NCBI GenBank assembly: GCA_031556725.1
Contig: JAVBSL010000034.1
Span: 1 to 64,000 of the forward strand
Reading direction: 5' to 3'
Length of the DNA: 64,000 nucleotides
DNA from: UBA935 sp031556725
Lineage (GTDB): Bacteria > Bacillota > Clostridia > Lachnospirales > Lachnospiraceae
Position 1 is the stretch's first letter; each line of letters opens with the position of its first letter. The notes under the pieces were generated by a model. It saw nothing but the letters and a program-made list of their open reading frames with translations. It did no database searches and was not told the origin of the DNA. Shown piece by piece: positions 15,629 through 24,834 of the stretch. Position numbers and translations under genes: made by a program.

Positions 15629-17514
15629 CCGGATTTTTACCCATATCCAGAGCCGATATGCTGGAAAATAATATTGAACAGTTAGATTTTGTATACATAA
15701 GCGGGGATGCCTATGTGGATCATCCTTCTTTTGGTCATGCGGTAATCAGCCGTGTCCTTCAGGTCAACGGCTATACCGTGGGAATCATTGCCCAGCCGGA
15801 CTGGAAGGATGAGAAAAGTGTCTGCATCCTGGGAAGACCCAGGCTGGCTTTTCTGATTTCTTCGGGCAATATGGATTCCATGGTAAATCATTACTATGTC
15901 TCCCGCAAAAAAAGAGAAAACGATGCTTATTCCCCCGGCGGTATTATGGGAAAGCGGCCTGATCATGCGGCTACGGTATACGGCAATCTGGTGCGGAAGG
16001 CCTATCGGGATGTGCCCATCATATTGGGCGGTATCGAAGCCAGCCTGCGCCGGCTGGCTCATTATGATTACTGGAGTGACTCTTTCAAAAGATCTATTTT
16101 ACTGGACAGTCAGGCCGATATCCTTTCTTACGGAATGGGAGAGCGTTCCATTGTTGAAATTGCCGATGCCCTGAACAGTGGAATTGCTGTTAAGGATATC
16201 AGCTTTATTAAAGGATGTGTATATAAGACCAAAGACCTTTCCGGAATCTATGACAGTATCCGGCTGCCGGATTATACCGATATGAAAGAACATAAGGAAA
16301 TATATGCGGATAGTTTTAATGTGCAATATGAAAATACCGATGCCATTACCGGCAAGACTTTAATTGAAGCTTATCCTAACGGCATTTATGTGGTTCAGAA
16401 TCCCCCTTCCCCCCCTTTGTCTACGGCGGAGATGGACCGGGTATACGAACTGCCTTATATGCGGACATACCATCCTTCTTATGAACGGTTGGGAGGCGTA
16501 CCGGCTATTACGGAAATCAAGTTTTCCCTGACCAGCAACCGGGGCTGCTTTGGCGGCTGCAGCTTTTGTGCATTGACCTTTCACCAGGGACGGACCATTC
16601 AGGTGCGAAGTCATGGATCTATCATTGCCGAAGCAGAACAGATTATTGCAGATAAGGACTTTAAGGGCTATATTCATGATGTGGGCGGTCCAACTGCTAA
16701 TTTTCGTCATCCTTCCTGTGAGAAACAGCTTACCAAAGGGGTATGTAAGAACCGGCAATGCCTGTTTCCGGCACCCTGTAAAAATCTGAAAGCCGATCAT
16801 CAGGACTATTTAAGCCTGCTTCGTAAGCTGCGGGAACTCCCCAAGGTAAAAAAGGTCTTTGTCCGTTCGGGAATTCGTTTTGATTACCTGCTGGCTGACA
16901 CCGATGACACTTTTTTCAAAGAACTGGTGGAGCATCATATCAGCGGACAGCTTAAAGTGGCGCCTGAACATATCGCAGATCCGGTCCTGTCTAAAATGGG
17001 TAAGCCGGAAAATAAAGTATATGAGCGTTTTATTGAAAAATATAAAAAACTGAATGAATCGATGGGGAAAAAGCAATTCGTGGTACCTTATCTGATGTCT
17101 TCCCATCCCGGTTCCACCTTAAAAGAAGCGGTGGCACTGGCGGAATATCTCAGAGATTTGGGTTATATGCCGGAACAGGTGCAGGATTTTTATCCCACCC
17201 CTTCCACCATATCCACGGTAATGTATTATACCGGTCTGGATCCAAGAAATAAGAAACCGGTATATGTATGCCGCAATCCTCACGAAAAAGCTATGCAAAG
17301 GGCACTGATCCAGTATCGCAATCCGAAAAATTATGAATTGGTTCTGGAAGCACTTCGCAAAGCCGGCCGGGAAGACTTAATCGGTTTTGAGAAACACTGT
17401 CTGATCAAACCAAGAAAATTAAAACATGAAAAACAGGGTGTAAAAAAGAATACCACCAAAGTAAGTACCCAAAAGAAGAAAACCATCCGCAATACTCATA
17501 AAAAGAGCAGATGA
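15625..17514 (+). CDS. ygiQ: YgiQ family radical SAM protein
   Basis: A large (629 aa) radical SAM enzyme of the YgiQ (UPF0313) family with unknown reaction. The N-terminal domain contains FLPISRADM and a B12-binding-like region. The iron-sulfur motif is CxxxCxxC in NRGCFGGCSFCALTFHQGR, followed by IHDVGGPTANF. A second Cys cluster (CEKQLTKGVCKNRQCLFPAPC) and a basic, Lys-rich tail (about 600-629) are seen. I prefer ATG 15625, which forms an ATGA overlap with the HAD stop and has GAGG 5 bases upstream, over GTG 15619. The Lys-rich tail suggests nucleic-acid contact, which is a guess. Confidence 0.92.
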   Translation: MTGFLPISRADMLENNIEQLDFVYISGDAYVDHPSFGHAVISRVLQVNGYTVGIIAQPDWKDEKSVCILGRPRLAFLISSGNMDSMVNHYYVSRKKRENDAYSPGGIMGKRPDHAATVYGNLVRKAYRDVPIILGGIEASLRRLAHYDYWSDSFKRSILLDSQADILSYGMGERSIVEIADALNSGIAVKDISFIKGCVYKTKDLSGIYDSIRLPDYTDMKEHKEIYADSFNVQYENTDAITGKTLIEAYPNGIYVVQNPPSPPLSTAEMDRVYELPYMRTYHPSYERLGGVPAITEIKFSLTSNRGCFGGCSFCALTFHQGRTIQVRSHGSIIAEAEQIIADKDFKGYIHDVGGPTANFRHPSCEKQLTKGVCKNRQCLFPAPCKNLKADHQDYLSLLRKLRELPKVKKVFVRSGIRFDYLLADTDDTFFKELVEHHISGQLKVAPEHIADPVLSKMGKPENKVYERFIEKYKKLNESMGKKQFVVPYLMSSHPGSTLKEAVALAEYLRDLGYMPEQVQDFYPTPSTISTVMYYTGLDPRNKKPVYVCRNPHEKAMQRALIQYRNPKNYELVLEALRKAGREDLIGFEKHCLIKPRKLKHEKQGVKKNTTKVSTQKKKTIRNTHKKSR

Positions 17515-17524
17515 AAGGGCAAAT

Positions 17525-18121
17525 ATGAAAAAGACTGTAAAAATAAGAAAAGGCGATTTCGGCTATATCCGTCACCAGAGAAAAGTAACCATATTACGGA
17601 CAATTATTATGCTGGGTATCTCTTTAGGCGTATTTGCGGTCGGATACTTCTATAACGGCCGGGATATTAAAAACGTCCTTACCATTGTAGCCGTGTTAGG
17701 TCTTTTGCCGGCATCTAAAAGTTTGGTGAATGCGATTATGTTTATCAAAGCAAAAGGGTGTTCGTCCGAGACACAAACCAAAATATTAGAAAATGGCCCT
17801 AATTTTCATCACTATTACGATTTTTATTTTACTGCGTATGAAAAAAATTATCCGGTCAGCCATATGATCCTATTAAACCAGGCTCTGATCGGTGTTACGG
17901 AATGGGATAAATGTGATACAAAGGAAGGCGAAAAACACCTGAAAAACCATTTAAAACAGGATGGGTTAAAGGAAATCGCGGTAAAGATATATAAGGATGC
18001 GGATGAATATTGCGAACGGCTGGCCGCCCTGCATTACGAATATGATCCTTTGTCAGATACCGACAATAATCCGGAGCGGGAAGAAAAAGTGTTTGCGGTA
18101 TTAAAAGCAATCTCTTTATAG
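17525..18121 (+). CDS. Small membrane protein of unknown function
   Basis: A 198-residue protein with a basic N-terminus (MKKTVKIRKGDFGYIRHQRK), two adjacent hydrophobic segments (about residues 22-44 and 50-70) and a soluble C-terminal domain of about 120 residues facing, by the positive-inside rule, the cytoplasm. I do not recognise a family with a known role. It follows ygiQ by 10 bases and precedes the RluA gene by 9 bases, so it belongs to the same operon. Confidence 0.7.
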   Translation: MKKTVKIRKGDFGYIRHQRKVTILRTIIMLGISLGVFAVGYFYNGRDIKNVLTIVAVLGLLPASKSLVNAIMFIKAKGCSSETQTKILENGPNFHHYYDFYFTAYEKNYPVSHMILLNQALIGVTEWDKCDTKEGEKHLKNHLKQDGLKEIAVKIYKDADEYCERLAALHYEYDPLSDTDNNPEREEKVFAVLKAISL

Positions 18122-18130
18122 GATGAGAAG

Positions 18131-19093
18131 ATGTTTGAATATGTTATAAAAGAAAATGAAAGCTCCCAGCGTTTTGATAAATTCCTTCACAAATATCTGC
18201 CGGATGCCGGCAGTAGTTTCCTGTACAAAATGCTTCGCAAGAAAAACATTACCCTAAACGGTAAAAAAGCCGAAGGCAAAGAGCAATTGAACGCAGGTGA
18301 TGTAGTTCGTTTTTTTCTGGCGGAAGAAACCCTTACTAAATTCAAAGGATCTACAGAGGGGGTTCAGAATTATTCTGAAGCCTTTAAAGCCTTAGAACCG
18401 GTTGAGATTGTATATGAGAACAAACATATTCTGGTTGCCAATAAACCGGCAGGTGTTCTCAGCCAAAAAGCGGAAGTCAATGATTGCTCTCTAAATGAAT
18501 GGCTGATCGGTTATTTGCTGGAGCAGGGGACAATCACGGAGGAAGAACTGGCAACCTATAAGCCTTCTGTCTGCAACCGTCTGGATCGCAACACCAGCGG
18601 AATGGTAATCTGTGCTAAAACGTTAGCCGGCAGTCAGGAGATGAGCAGGATTATTAAAAACCGGAAGGTTCGAAAATTCTACCGTCTATTTGTTAAAGGC
18701 CAGATTAAGCAGGCCGGGGAGTTAAACGACAGCTTAAGAAAGGATCATAAGACCAATAAGGTTCAGGTGGGTGAAGAAGGAAGTAAGATTATTACCAAAT
18801 ATGAACCTCTTAAGATATGGCCGGACCGGACCCTGCTGGAAGTAGAACTGATCACCGGCAAGACCCATCAGATCCGTGCCCATCTGGCAAGTGCGGGGTA
18901 CCCCCTGATCGGAGATTATAAATACGGTGATAAAGGGTTTAATGATATCTATAAGAAACGATACCAGGTGGAAAGCCAATTGCTCCATGCTTACCGGCTG
19001 GAATTTCCGCAGATGAGCGGGGCCTTTCAAGACTTAAGTGAACTAACCTTAACAGCCCAACCACCGGAAGTTTTTTATAAAATGGAGAGATGA
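18131..19093 (+). CDS. RluA-family rRNA pseudouridine synthase (RluC/RluD type)
   Basis: A 320-residue enzyme with an N-terminal S4 domain (SSQRFDKFLHKYLPDAG) and an RluA catalytic domain. The signature is CNRLDRNTSGMVICAKT with the catalytic Asp, followed by FYRLFVKG and the TGKTHQIRAHLASAGYPLIG segment. It likely modifies 23S rRNA. A second RluA-type enzyme lies at 50812; this one has the RluC-like Asn in place of His in H/NRLDRxTSG. It sits 4 bases before recU. Confidence 0.92.
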   Translation: MFEYVIKENESSQRFDKFLHKYLPDAGSSFLYKMLRKKNITLNGKKAEGKEQLNAGDVVRFFLAEETLTKFKGSTEGVQNYSEAFKALEPVEIVYENKHILVANKPAGVLSQKAEVNDCSLNEWLIGYLLEQGTITEEELATYKPSVCNRLDRNTSGMVICAKTLAGSQEMSRIIKNRKVRKFYRLFVKGQIKQAGELNDSLRKDHKTNKVQVGEEGSKIITKYEPLKIWPDRTLLEVELITGKTHQIRAHLASAGYPLIGDYKYGDKGFNDIYKKRYQVESQLLHAYRLEFPQMSGAFQDLSELTLTAQPPEVFYKMER

Positions 19094-19097
19094 TAGT

Positions 19098-19631
19098 ATG
19101 GCAACATGGAATTCCCGCGGGTTGCGAGGATCCACCCTGGAAGAGCTGATTAACCGGACCAATGAAAAATATGCTGAGAACGGTTTGGCTCTGATCCAAA
19201 AGATTCCAACCCCCATTACCCCAATTAATATTGATAAAGAAAGCAGGCATATTACCCTGGCTTACTTTGAACAAAAGAGTACGGTTGATTATATCGGTGC
19301 CGTTCAGGGAATCCCGGTTTGTTTTGATGCCAAGGAATGCGGGGCGGACACTTATTCCCTTCAGAATATTCATGAACATCAGGTAAAGTTCATGGAGCAG
19401 TTCGAACAACAGGGCGGTGTGGCCTTTTTCCTGATTTATTACACTCACAAGGATGAATTATATTATCTGCCATATGAAATGCTGCGGTTCTTCTGGGATC
19501 GGGCGATGGAAGGCGGGCGGAAAAGCTTTCGTTATGAAGAGTTAAATCCGGAGTATGTATTACCACGAAAGCAAGGTGTTTTAGTTCCCTATCTGGATAT
19601 GATTCAAAAGGACTTAAACGACCGGGAATAG
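19098..19631 (+). CDS. recU: Holliday junction resolvase RecU
   Basis: Firmicutes-specific endonuclease that cuts Holliday junctions during recombination and chromosome segregation. The 177-aa protein shows the hallmark SRGLRGSTLEELI N-terminus, the metal-binding core (STVDYIGAVQGIPVCFDAKE, with active-site Asp and Glu-x-Lys-like residues), and the C-terminal FLIYYTHKDELYYLP strand. In Bacillus recU neighbours ponA; here it ends the rsuA-HAD-ygiQ-rluA operon instead, and no penicillin-binding protein is adjacent. Confidence 0.95.
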   Translation: MATWNSRGLRGSTLEELINRTNEKYAENGLALIQKIPTPITPINIDKESRHITLAYFEQKSTVDYIGAVQGIPVCFDAKECGADTYSLQNIHEHQVKFMEQFEQQGGVAFFLIYYTHKDELYYLPYEMLRFFWDRAMEGGRKSFRYEELNPEYVLPRKQGVLVPYLDMIQKDLNDRE

Positions 19632-19641
19632 CAAAAGCAAT

Positions 19642-19670
19642 TTGACAATAGGGTATATATATTGTATACT
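19642..19670 (+). promoter_or_regulatory. Promoter of the his operon
   Basis: Perfect TTGACA (19642-19647), a 17-base spacer, and TATACT (19665-19670). It gives an RNA leader of about 83 bases before hisZ. Confidence 0.85.
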
Positions 19671-19676
19671 ACAGTT

Positions 19677-19759
19677 TGGCGTGATAATTCGCTACCACGA
19701 TATCACTTTAAAGTAATAAAGTGAACAGTGATATAAATGAGTAATTTGGAGGATTAAGA
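19677..19759 (+). promoter_or_regulatory. his operon leader with two competing hairpins
   Basis: Two stems share bases: ATATCACT (19700-19707) can pair with AGTGATAT (19727-19734), and CACTTTA (19704-19710) with TAAAGTG (19717-19723). They cannot form fully at once. The hisZ ribosome-binding site (GGAGG, 19748-19752) lies just downstream. There is no T-box sequence, no run of His codons and no T tract, so any control would differ from the known his attenuators. This is inference from pairing alone. Confidence 0.35.
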
Positions 19760-20878
19760 ATGAGCAAGAACCTGCTGCATACACCGGAAGGGGTTAGGGA
19801 TATTTACGGTGCCGAATATGCGAAAAAGCTTGAAGTGGAGGCTTTGCTGCATAAACAATTCGGTTTATATGGTTATGAAGATATTCAAACCCCAACATTT
19901 GAGTTTTTTGATGTGTTTTCAAAGGAAGTGGGAACAACATCATCCAAAGACTTATATAAATTTTTTGACAATGAAGGCAACACCCTGGTGCTTCGTCCGG
20001 ATTTCACACCATCTATGGCCAGATGTGCGGCAAAATACTTTATGGAGGGAAAACAGCCTCTGCGGTTTTGTTATCAGGGGAATACCTTTACCAACACTTC
20101 CAGTTTACAGGGGAAGCTGAAAGAAATGACTGAAATGGGCACCGAATTAATCAATGATGGCGGAGTCCAGGCCGACGGTGAAATGATTGCTTTAATGATC
20201 GAATCACTCTTAAGGGTTGGTTTAAAGGAGTTTCAAATCAGCATCGGTCAGGTAGAGTATTTTAAAGGAATGTGTGCGCAGGCCGGTTTGGATGAAGAAA
20301 CGGAATTGGAACTGCGGGACTTTATCTCCGGTAAAAATATATTCGGAGCGGAAGATCTGCTGATTTCCAAAGGCGTAGATGAAGTACATCGAAGTGCCTT
20401 ATTGAAAATCACCGATTTATTCGGTTCCGTGGATGTTTTGACGCAGGCTGGAGAACATGCCGATAATCAACGTTCGGCGGCAGCGATCGAACGCCTTAAG
20501 AATCTTTATGAAGTGCTGTGTGCCTATGGGGTAGAAAAATATATTTCTTTTGATTTGGGGATGTTAAGTAAATACAACTACTATACCGGTGTGATTTTTA
20601 AGGCCTATGCCTATGGTGTGGGCGGAGTGATTGCCAAGGGCGGGCGTTATGACACCTTACTTGGAAGATTCGGAAAACATGCACCGGCAATTGGCTTTGT
20701 GATTGTTATTGATGATTTAATGGCCGCCTTGACCAGACAGAAAACAGAGATAGCTGTGGATCAGGCTGTGATCATTACATACAGTCAGGCGACCTATCAA
20801 GAAGCATTGGAAAAAGCCAGGGCTTATCGTCTGGAAGGCAGGAAAGTGGCATTGTTGCCTGAAGGAGGTGCGAAATGA
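19760..20878 (+). CDS. hisZ: ATP phosphoribosyltransferase regulatory subunit HisZ
   Basis: A catalytically dead histidyl-tRNA-synthetase-like protein that activates the short form of HisG and mediates histidine feedback. Class II synthetase motifs remain: LLHTPEGVRDIYG, motif 2 (LRPDFTPSMAR, CYQGNTF) and the motif 3-like KGGRYDTLLGRFGK. It lacks the tRNA anticodon-binding domain of a true HisRS (372 aa in total). It overlaps hisG by 4 bases (ATGA), consistent with a stoichiometric HisZ-HisG complex. First gene of the operon. Confidence 0.95.
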   Translation: MSKNLLHTPEGVRDIYGAEYAKKLEVEALLHKQFGLYGYEDIQTPTFEFFDVFSKEVGTTSSKDLYKFFDNEGNTLVLRPDFTPSMARCAAKYFMEGKQPLRFCYQGNTFTNTSSLQGKLKEMTEMGTELINDGGVQADGEMIALMIESLLRVGLKEFQISIGQVEYFKGMCAQAGLDEETELELRDFISGKNIFGAEDLLISKGVDEVHRSALLKITDLFGSVDVLTQAGEHADNQRSAAAIERLKNLYEVLCAYGVEKYISFDLGMLSKYNYYTGVIFKAYAYGVGGVIAKGGRYDTLLGRFGKHAPAIGFVIVIDDLMAALTRQKTEIAVDQAVIITYSQATYQEALEKARAYRLEGRKVALLPEGGAK

Positions 20879-21528
20879 GCGAGGATCGTTATCTGACTTT
20901 TGCATTAGGCAAGGGCAGACTTGCCTACAAAACATTAGAATTATTGGAACAGATCGGGATTACCTGTGAAGAAATCAAAGATAAAGAATCCCGTAAGCTG
21001 ATTTTTGTAAACGAGGAATTAAAACTTAAGTTTTTTCTGGCCAAAGGGCCGGATGTACCCACTTACGTGGAATATGGCGCGGCTGACATCGGGGTGGTGG
21101 GAAAAGATACCTTGATGGAAGAGAACCGCCGGGTATATGAAGTGTTGGATCTGGGGTTTGGAAAATGCCGGATGTGCGTATGCGGACCGGCGTCAGCCAA
21201 AGAGTTGCTTAAACATCATGAAATGATCCGGGTAGCCAGTAAATATCCGAACATTGCCAAAGATTATTTTTATAATAAAAAGCACCAGACCGTTGATATA
21301 ATAAAATTAAACGGTTCGGTGGAGCTGGGGCCTATCGTGGAGCTCAGTGATGTGATTGTTGATATCGTAGAGACCGGTTCTACTCTGCGGGAAAACGGAT
21401 TAGAGGTTTTGGAAGAGATATGTCCTCTTTCTGCGAGGATGATTGTCAATCAGGTAAGTATGCAGATGGACTTTGAGCGGATTCGTAAGATCATTAATGA
21501 CTTGAAGGCTTGTATTGAAAGAAAGTGA
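20875..21528 (+). CDS. hisG: ATP phosphoribosyltransferase, short form HisG
   Basis: First enzyme of histidine synthesis (ATP + PRPP to PR-ATP). At 217 aa it is the short form that lacks the C-terminal regulatory domain and depends on HisZ, encoded just upstream. Visible are the start FALGKGRLAYKTLELL, the GAADIGVVGKDTL loop, and the PRPP-binding VDIVETGSTLRENGL motif. Confidence 0.96.
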   Translation: MSEDRYLTFALGKGRLAYKTLELLEQIGITCEEIKDKESRKLIFVNEELKLKFFLAKGPDVPTYVEYGAADIGVVGKDTLMEENRRVYEVLDLGFGKCRMCVCGPASAKELLKHHEMIRVASKYPNIAKDYFYNKKHQTVDIIKLNGSVELGPIVELSDVIVDIVETGSTLRENGLEVLEEICPLSARMIVNQVSMQMDFERIRKIINDLKACIERK

Positions 21529-21540
21529 GAATAAACAGTA

Positions 21541-22833
21541 ATGAAAATTGTAGCATTAACACCCGAAACCAGAAGAAATGTCATGGAAGATTTACTGAAG
21601 AGAAGTCCGAATAATTACGGACAATATGAAAAGACCGTGAACCAGATTATTGAAAATGTTAAATTACAGCGAGATGAAGGCTTGTTTCGCTATACGCTTG
21701 AATTCGACCGCTGTATCGTCAATCGTGATACCATCAAAGTAACCCAAAAGGAGATTGCAGAAGCCTATAAACTTGTGGATGAAGAATTTGTGGCTGTGAT
21801 GAAACGGTCGGCTGCCAATATAGTAGCTTTTCACCAAAAACAACTGTCTAACAGCTGGTTTGATACAACCCCGGATGGTTCATTAGTAGGTTTGCGGGTC
21901 ATGCCAATTGAAATATCCGGTGTTTATGTACCGGGAGGCAAGGCAGCTTACCCCTCCAGCGTTTTAATGAATGTGATACCGGCTAAAGTGGCCGGGGTAT
22001 CCCGCATTATTATGACCACTCCCCCTAACGGGGAAGGAAAGATCAATCCCGGCACCCTGGTTGCGGCGGATATTGCCGGTGTGGATGAAATCTATAAAGT
22101 AGGAGGAGCCCAGGCAATCGCTGCCATGGCTTTCGGAACCGAAAGTATTCCCAAGGTTGATAAGATTACCGGACCCGGAAATATTTACGTAGCTCTTGCC
22201 AAAAAGGCCTGTTTTGGTTATGTAAGCATTGATTCTATCGCCGGTCCCAGTGAGATACTGGTGCTGGCCGATGAAACCGCTAATCCCCGTTATGTGGCGG
22301 CTGATCTGCTGTCTCAGGCGGAGCATGACGAACTGGCCAGTGCTATTTTAATCACCACCAATGAGGAACTGGCAGTACAGGTATCCAGGGAAGTGGACAA
22401 TTTTGTACAAGAACTTTCCCGAACTGAAATCATGCAGAAATCACTGGATAATTATGGTTATATATTGGTAGCAAAAGATATGGAGGAGGCCATCGAAACA
22501 GCTAATGCAATTGCTTCGGAGCATGTAGAGATTTTAACCAGGGCACCTTTTGAAATCATGCCGAAGATACGCAATGCGGGAGCTATTTTTCTGGGAGAAT
22601 ACTCATCCGAACCTTTGGGAGATTATTTTGCCGGACCCAATCATATTTTACCCACCAATGGTACGGCACGCTTTTTCTCCCCTTTAAATGTGGACGATTT
22701 TATGAAAAAAACCAGTATCATTTCTTATTCGGAGGAAGCACTGAGAAAGGTACATAAGGATATTGAGTTATTTGCTGAAAAAGAAGGATTGACGGCACAC
22801 GCCAATTCGATTAAAGTTAGATTTGAGGATTAG
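21541..22833 (+). CDS. hisD: Histidinol dehydrogenase
   Basis: Zinc enzyme that oxidises L-histidinol to L-histidine in two NAD+-dependent steps. The 430-aa sequence has the family hallmarks: ISGVYVPGGKAAYPSSVLMN, VGGAQAIAAMAFGTESIPKVD, KITGPGNIYVALAKK, SIAGPSEILVLAD, and QAEHDE with zinc-ligand residues. The final signature ANSIKVRFED is complete. It starts 12 bases after hisG and overlaps no gene once hisB is started at 22853. Confidence 0.97.
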   Translation: MKIVALTPETRRNVMEDLLKRSPNNYGQYEKTVNQIIENVKLQRDEGLFRYTLEFDRCIVNRDTIKVTQKEIAEAYKLVDEEFVAVMKRSAANIVAFHQKQLSNSWFDTTPDGSLVGLRVMPIEISGVYVPGGKAAYPSSVLMNVIPAKVAGVSRIIMTTPPNGEGKINPGTLVAADIAGVDEIYKVGGAQAIAAMAFGTESIPKVDKITGPGNIYVALAKKACFGYVSIDSIAGPSEILVLADETANPRYVAADLLSQAEHDELASAILITTNEELAVQVSREVDNFVQELSRTEIMQKSLDNYGYILVAKDMEEAIETANAIASEHVEILTRAPFEIMPKIRNAGAIFLGEYSSEPLGDYFAGPNHILPTNGTARFFSPLNVDDFMKKTSIISYSEEALRKVHKDIELFAEKEGLTAHANSIKVRFED

Positions 22834-22852
22834 TTTCAGACAAGGAGCGAAT

Positions 22853-23440
22853 ATGGATAGAACAGCTAAAATAGAACGAAAAACAAAAGAAACAGATATT
22901 GCCCTTTCCTTAAATCTTGATGGCAGCGGAAGTACAAATATCAATACCGGAATCGGTTTTTTTGACCATATGCTGGAAGGTCTTGCCAAACATGGCTTTT
23001 TTGATCTGGATTGTGTGGTGCAGGGAGATCTTCAGGTGGATGGCCATCATACCGTGGAAGATGTGGGGATTGTCTTAGGCAATGCCATTAAGGAAGCGGT
23101 TGGTGATAAAATCGGCATAAAACGTTATGGTTATTTTATTCTGCCGATGGATGATGCATTGGCTCTGTGTGCCATTGATTTGTGCGGAAGGCCTTATTTA
23201 AGCTTTGAATGTCCATTTCACACGGAGCGGGTAGGCTATCTGGATACGGAGTTGGTAAAAGAATTTTTTTATGCAGTATCTTATTCGGCAGGCATGAATC
23301 TGCACATTAAGATGCTTTCGGGATATAACAGCCATCATATGATCGAGGCTGCCTTTAAAGCATTTGCCAAAGCTTTGGATGACGCAGTTACTTTTGATGA
23401 AAGAATAGACGGCGTTTTAAGTACAAAAGGAAAACTGTAA
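22853..23440 (+). CDS. hisB: Imidazoleglycerol-phosphate dehydratase
   Basis: Manganese enzyme that dehydrates imidazole glycerol phosphate to imidazole acetol phosphate. It is the monofunctional form (195 aa), without the histidinol-phosphatase domain of enterobacterial HisB. Motifs are GIGFFDHMLEGLAKHG, DGHHTVEDVGIVLGNA and SGYNSHHMIEAAFKAFAKAL with the metal-binding histidines. ATG 22853 is chosen because AAGGAG lies 5 bases upstream; the longer frame from 22823 would overlap hisD. Confidence 0.96.
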   Translation: MDRTAKIERKTKETDIALSLNLDGSGSTNINTGIGFFDHMLEGLAKHGFFDLDCVVQGDLQVDGHHTVEDVGIVLGNAIKEAVGDKIGIKRYGYFILPMDDALALCAIDLCGRPYLSFECPFHTERVGYLDTELVKEFFYAVSYSAGMNLHIKMLSGYNSHHMIEAAFKAFAKALDDAVTFDERIDGVLSTKGKL

Positions 23441-23456
23441 ACAGGAAGGTTGATTT

Positions 23457-24743
23457 ATGAACTATAAAAAATTTGTGCCTTGCATTTATTTAAATAAGGG
23501 CAATGCGGTAACAAGCCTTACCGATAACACGGTAATTGATTTGAATCCGGTGGAACTGGCGGCTTTTTATTGTGAAAACCATGCGGATGAACTGTTGATA
23601 TTCGACCAGTCAACCGGCGACGACGAACATCAGGAAGCATTGGATATCATTAAGGAGATTTGTGCGAAGGTAGAAGTCCCGGTTATTGGAGCCGGAAATG
23701 TGCATCGTATGGAGGACATTAAGAAGCTGTTATATGCCGGCTGTAAAAAGGCAGCTTTGAATTATGCCAAAGAGAGTAACATTGCTATTACCGAAGAAGT
23801 ATCTTTAAAATTCGGCAAGGAAAAAATAGTTGCTTGCATCGGTGATATAACTGAAATAACAGAACATGAGGATTTATTGGTTACTTATGCAGATGAGATC
23901 ATTGTTGTCCGGGAGAATTGTATTCGGACAGCGGGTGAAAAAAGCAAATTGCCATTATTGGTATCGGTTCCCAAGGTTTCTTTGGATAAAATTATAGAGT
24001 TATTTGCTAATCCGATGATTATGGGCATTACCGGCAATGGGGTCAATGAAAATGTCAAAGAGTTGATTACCATTAAAGATCTTTGCAGGGATAACGGAAT
24101 TACCGTTAATGCTTTTGAACCGACGATCAGTTGGAATGAGTTCAAAAAAAACAGTGAAGGCATGGTGCCGGTAGTAGTACAGGATTACCGGACAGCCGAA
24201 GTGCTGATGGTTGCCTATATGGACGAAGCTGCCTATCTGAACACCCTGAAAACCGGAAAGATGACCTATTATAGCCGCAGCCGTGAAGAATTATGGATTA
24301 AGGGTGATACCAGCGGCCACTATCAATATGTAAAATCCTTAACAGCTGACTGCGATATGGACACTATATTGGCTAAGGTTTCACAGGTAGGGGCAGCATG
24401 CCATACCGGAAACTACAGTTGCTTCTTCAATGAGATTTTGCATAAAGAAGGGGAAGCGGATGCCAACCCGTTTATGGTATTGGAAAATGTACTGGGCGTT
24501 ATCAAAGATCGTAAAGTACATCCGAAAGAAGGATCTTATACAAACTATCTCTTTGATAAGGGAGTAGATAAAATATTGAAGAAGCTGGGGGAAGAGGCAA
24601 CGGAAATCGTTATTGCAGCCAAAAATCCCAATCCCAATGAAATTAAGTATGAGATTTCCGATTTTCTCTATCATATGATGGTTTTGATGGTGGAAAAAGG
24701 AGTTTCCTGGGAAGAAATTACCGAAGAATTATCAAAGCGTTAA
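23457..24743 (+). CDS. hisIE: HisF-like domain fused to bifunctional HisIE
   Basis: A 428-residue three-part protein. The C-terminal two thirds is standard HisIE: PR-AMP cyclohydrolase (about 228-335, with TYYSRSREELWIKGDTSGH, the DCDMDTIL Mg/Zn cluster and AACHTGNYSCFF), then PR-ATP pyrophosphohydrolase (about 340-428, with LGEEATEIVIAAKN). The first about 220 residues resemble the HisF/HisA half-barrel (FVPCIYLNKG..., VEVPVIGAGNVHRMEDIKKLLYAG). The catalytic Asp11 of HisF (in CLDV) is Tyr11 here (CIYL), and the phosphate loop GGGI is GAGN. The domain is thus probably not a cyclase and may be structural or regulatory. No hisH, hisA, hisF or hisC occurs in the window. Last gene of the operon. 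Confidence 0.9.
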   Translation: MNYKKFVPCIYLNKGNAVTSLTDNTVIDLNPVELAAFYCENHADELLIFDQSTGDDEHQEALDIIKEICAKVEVPVIGAGNVHRMEDIKKLLYAGCKKAALNYAKESNIAITEEVSLKFGKEKIVACIGDITEITEHEDLLVTYADEIIVVRENCIRTAGEKSKLPLLVSVPKVSLDKIIELFANPMIMGITGNGVNENVKELITIKDLCRDNGITVNAFEPTISWNEFKKNSEGMVPVVVQDYRTAEVLMVAYMDEAAYLNTLKTGKMTYYSRSREELWIKGDTSGHYQYVKSLTADCDMDTILAKVSQVGAACHTGNYSCFFNEILHKEGEADANPFMVLENVLGVIKDRKVHPKEGSYTNYLFDKGVDKILKKLGEEATEIVIAAKNPNPNEIKYEISDFLYHMMVLMVEKGVSWEEITEELSKR

Positions 24744-24770
24744 ATTTTTGTTAAATAAATAATATACTTA

Positions 24771-24798
24771 TTGACATTCATGCTGATTATGATAGAAT
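24771..24798 (+). promoter_or_regulatory. Promoter of the CNNM transporter leader
   Basis: TTGACA (24771-24776), 16-base spacer, TAGAAT (24793-24798). It predicts an RNA starting near 24805 that would reach a terminator at 24896-24939 before the transporter gene. Confidence 0.7.
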
Positions 24799-24834
24799 TT
24801 TATCAAATTTTATTGTAAGGAGCGTGAATAAAGC

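Noticed and set aside
19737..19757. Six-codon ATG ORF in the his leader
   Set aside because: It contains the hisZ ribosome-binding site itself, has no His codons and no upstream ribosome-binding site, so it is not a his leader peptide.
19677..19759. T-box riboswitch before hisZ
   Set aside because: The leader is only about 83 bases, with no T-box sequence, specifier loop or terminator.
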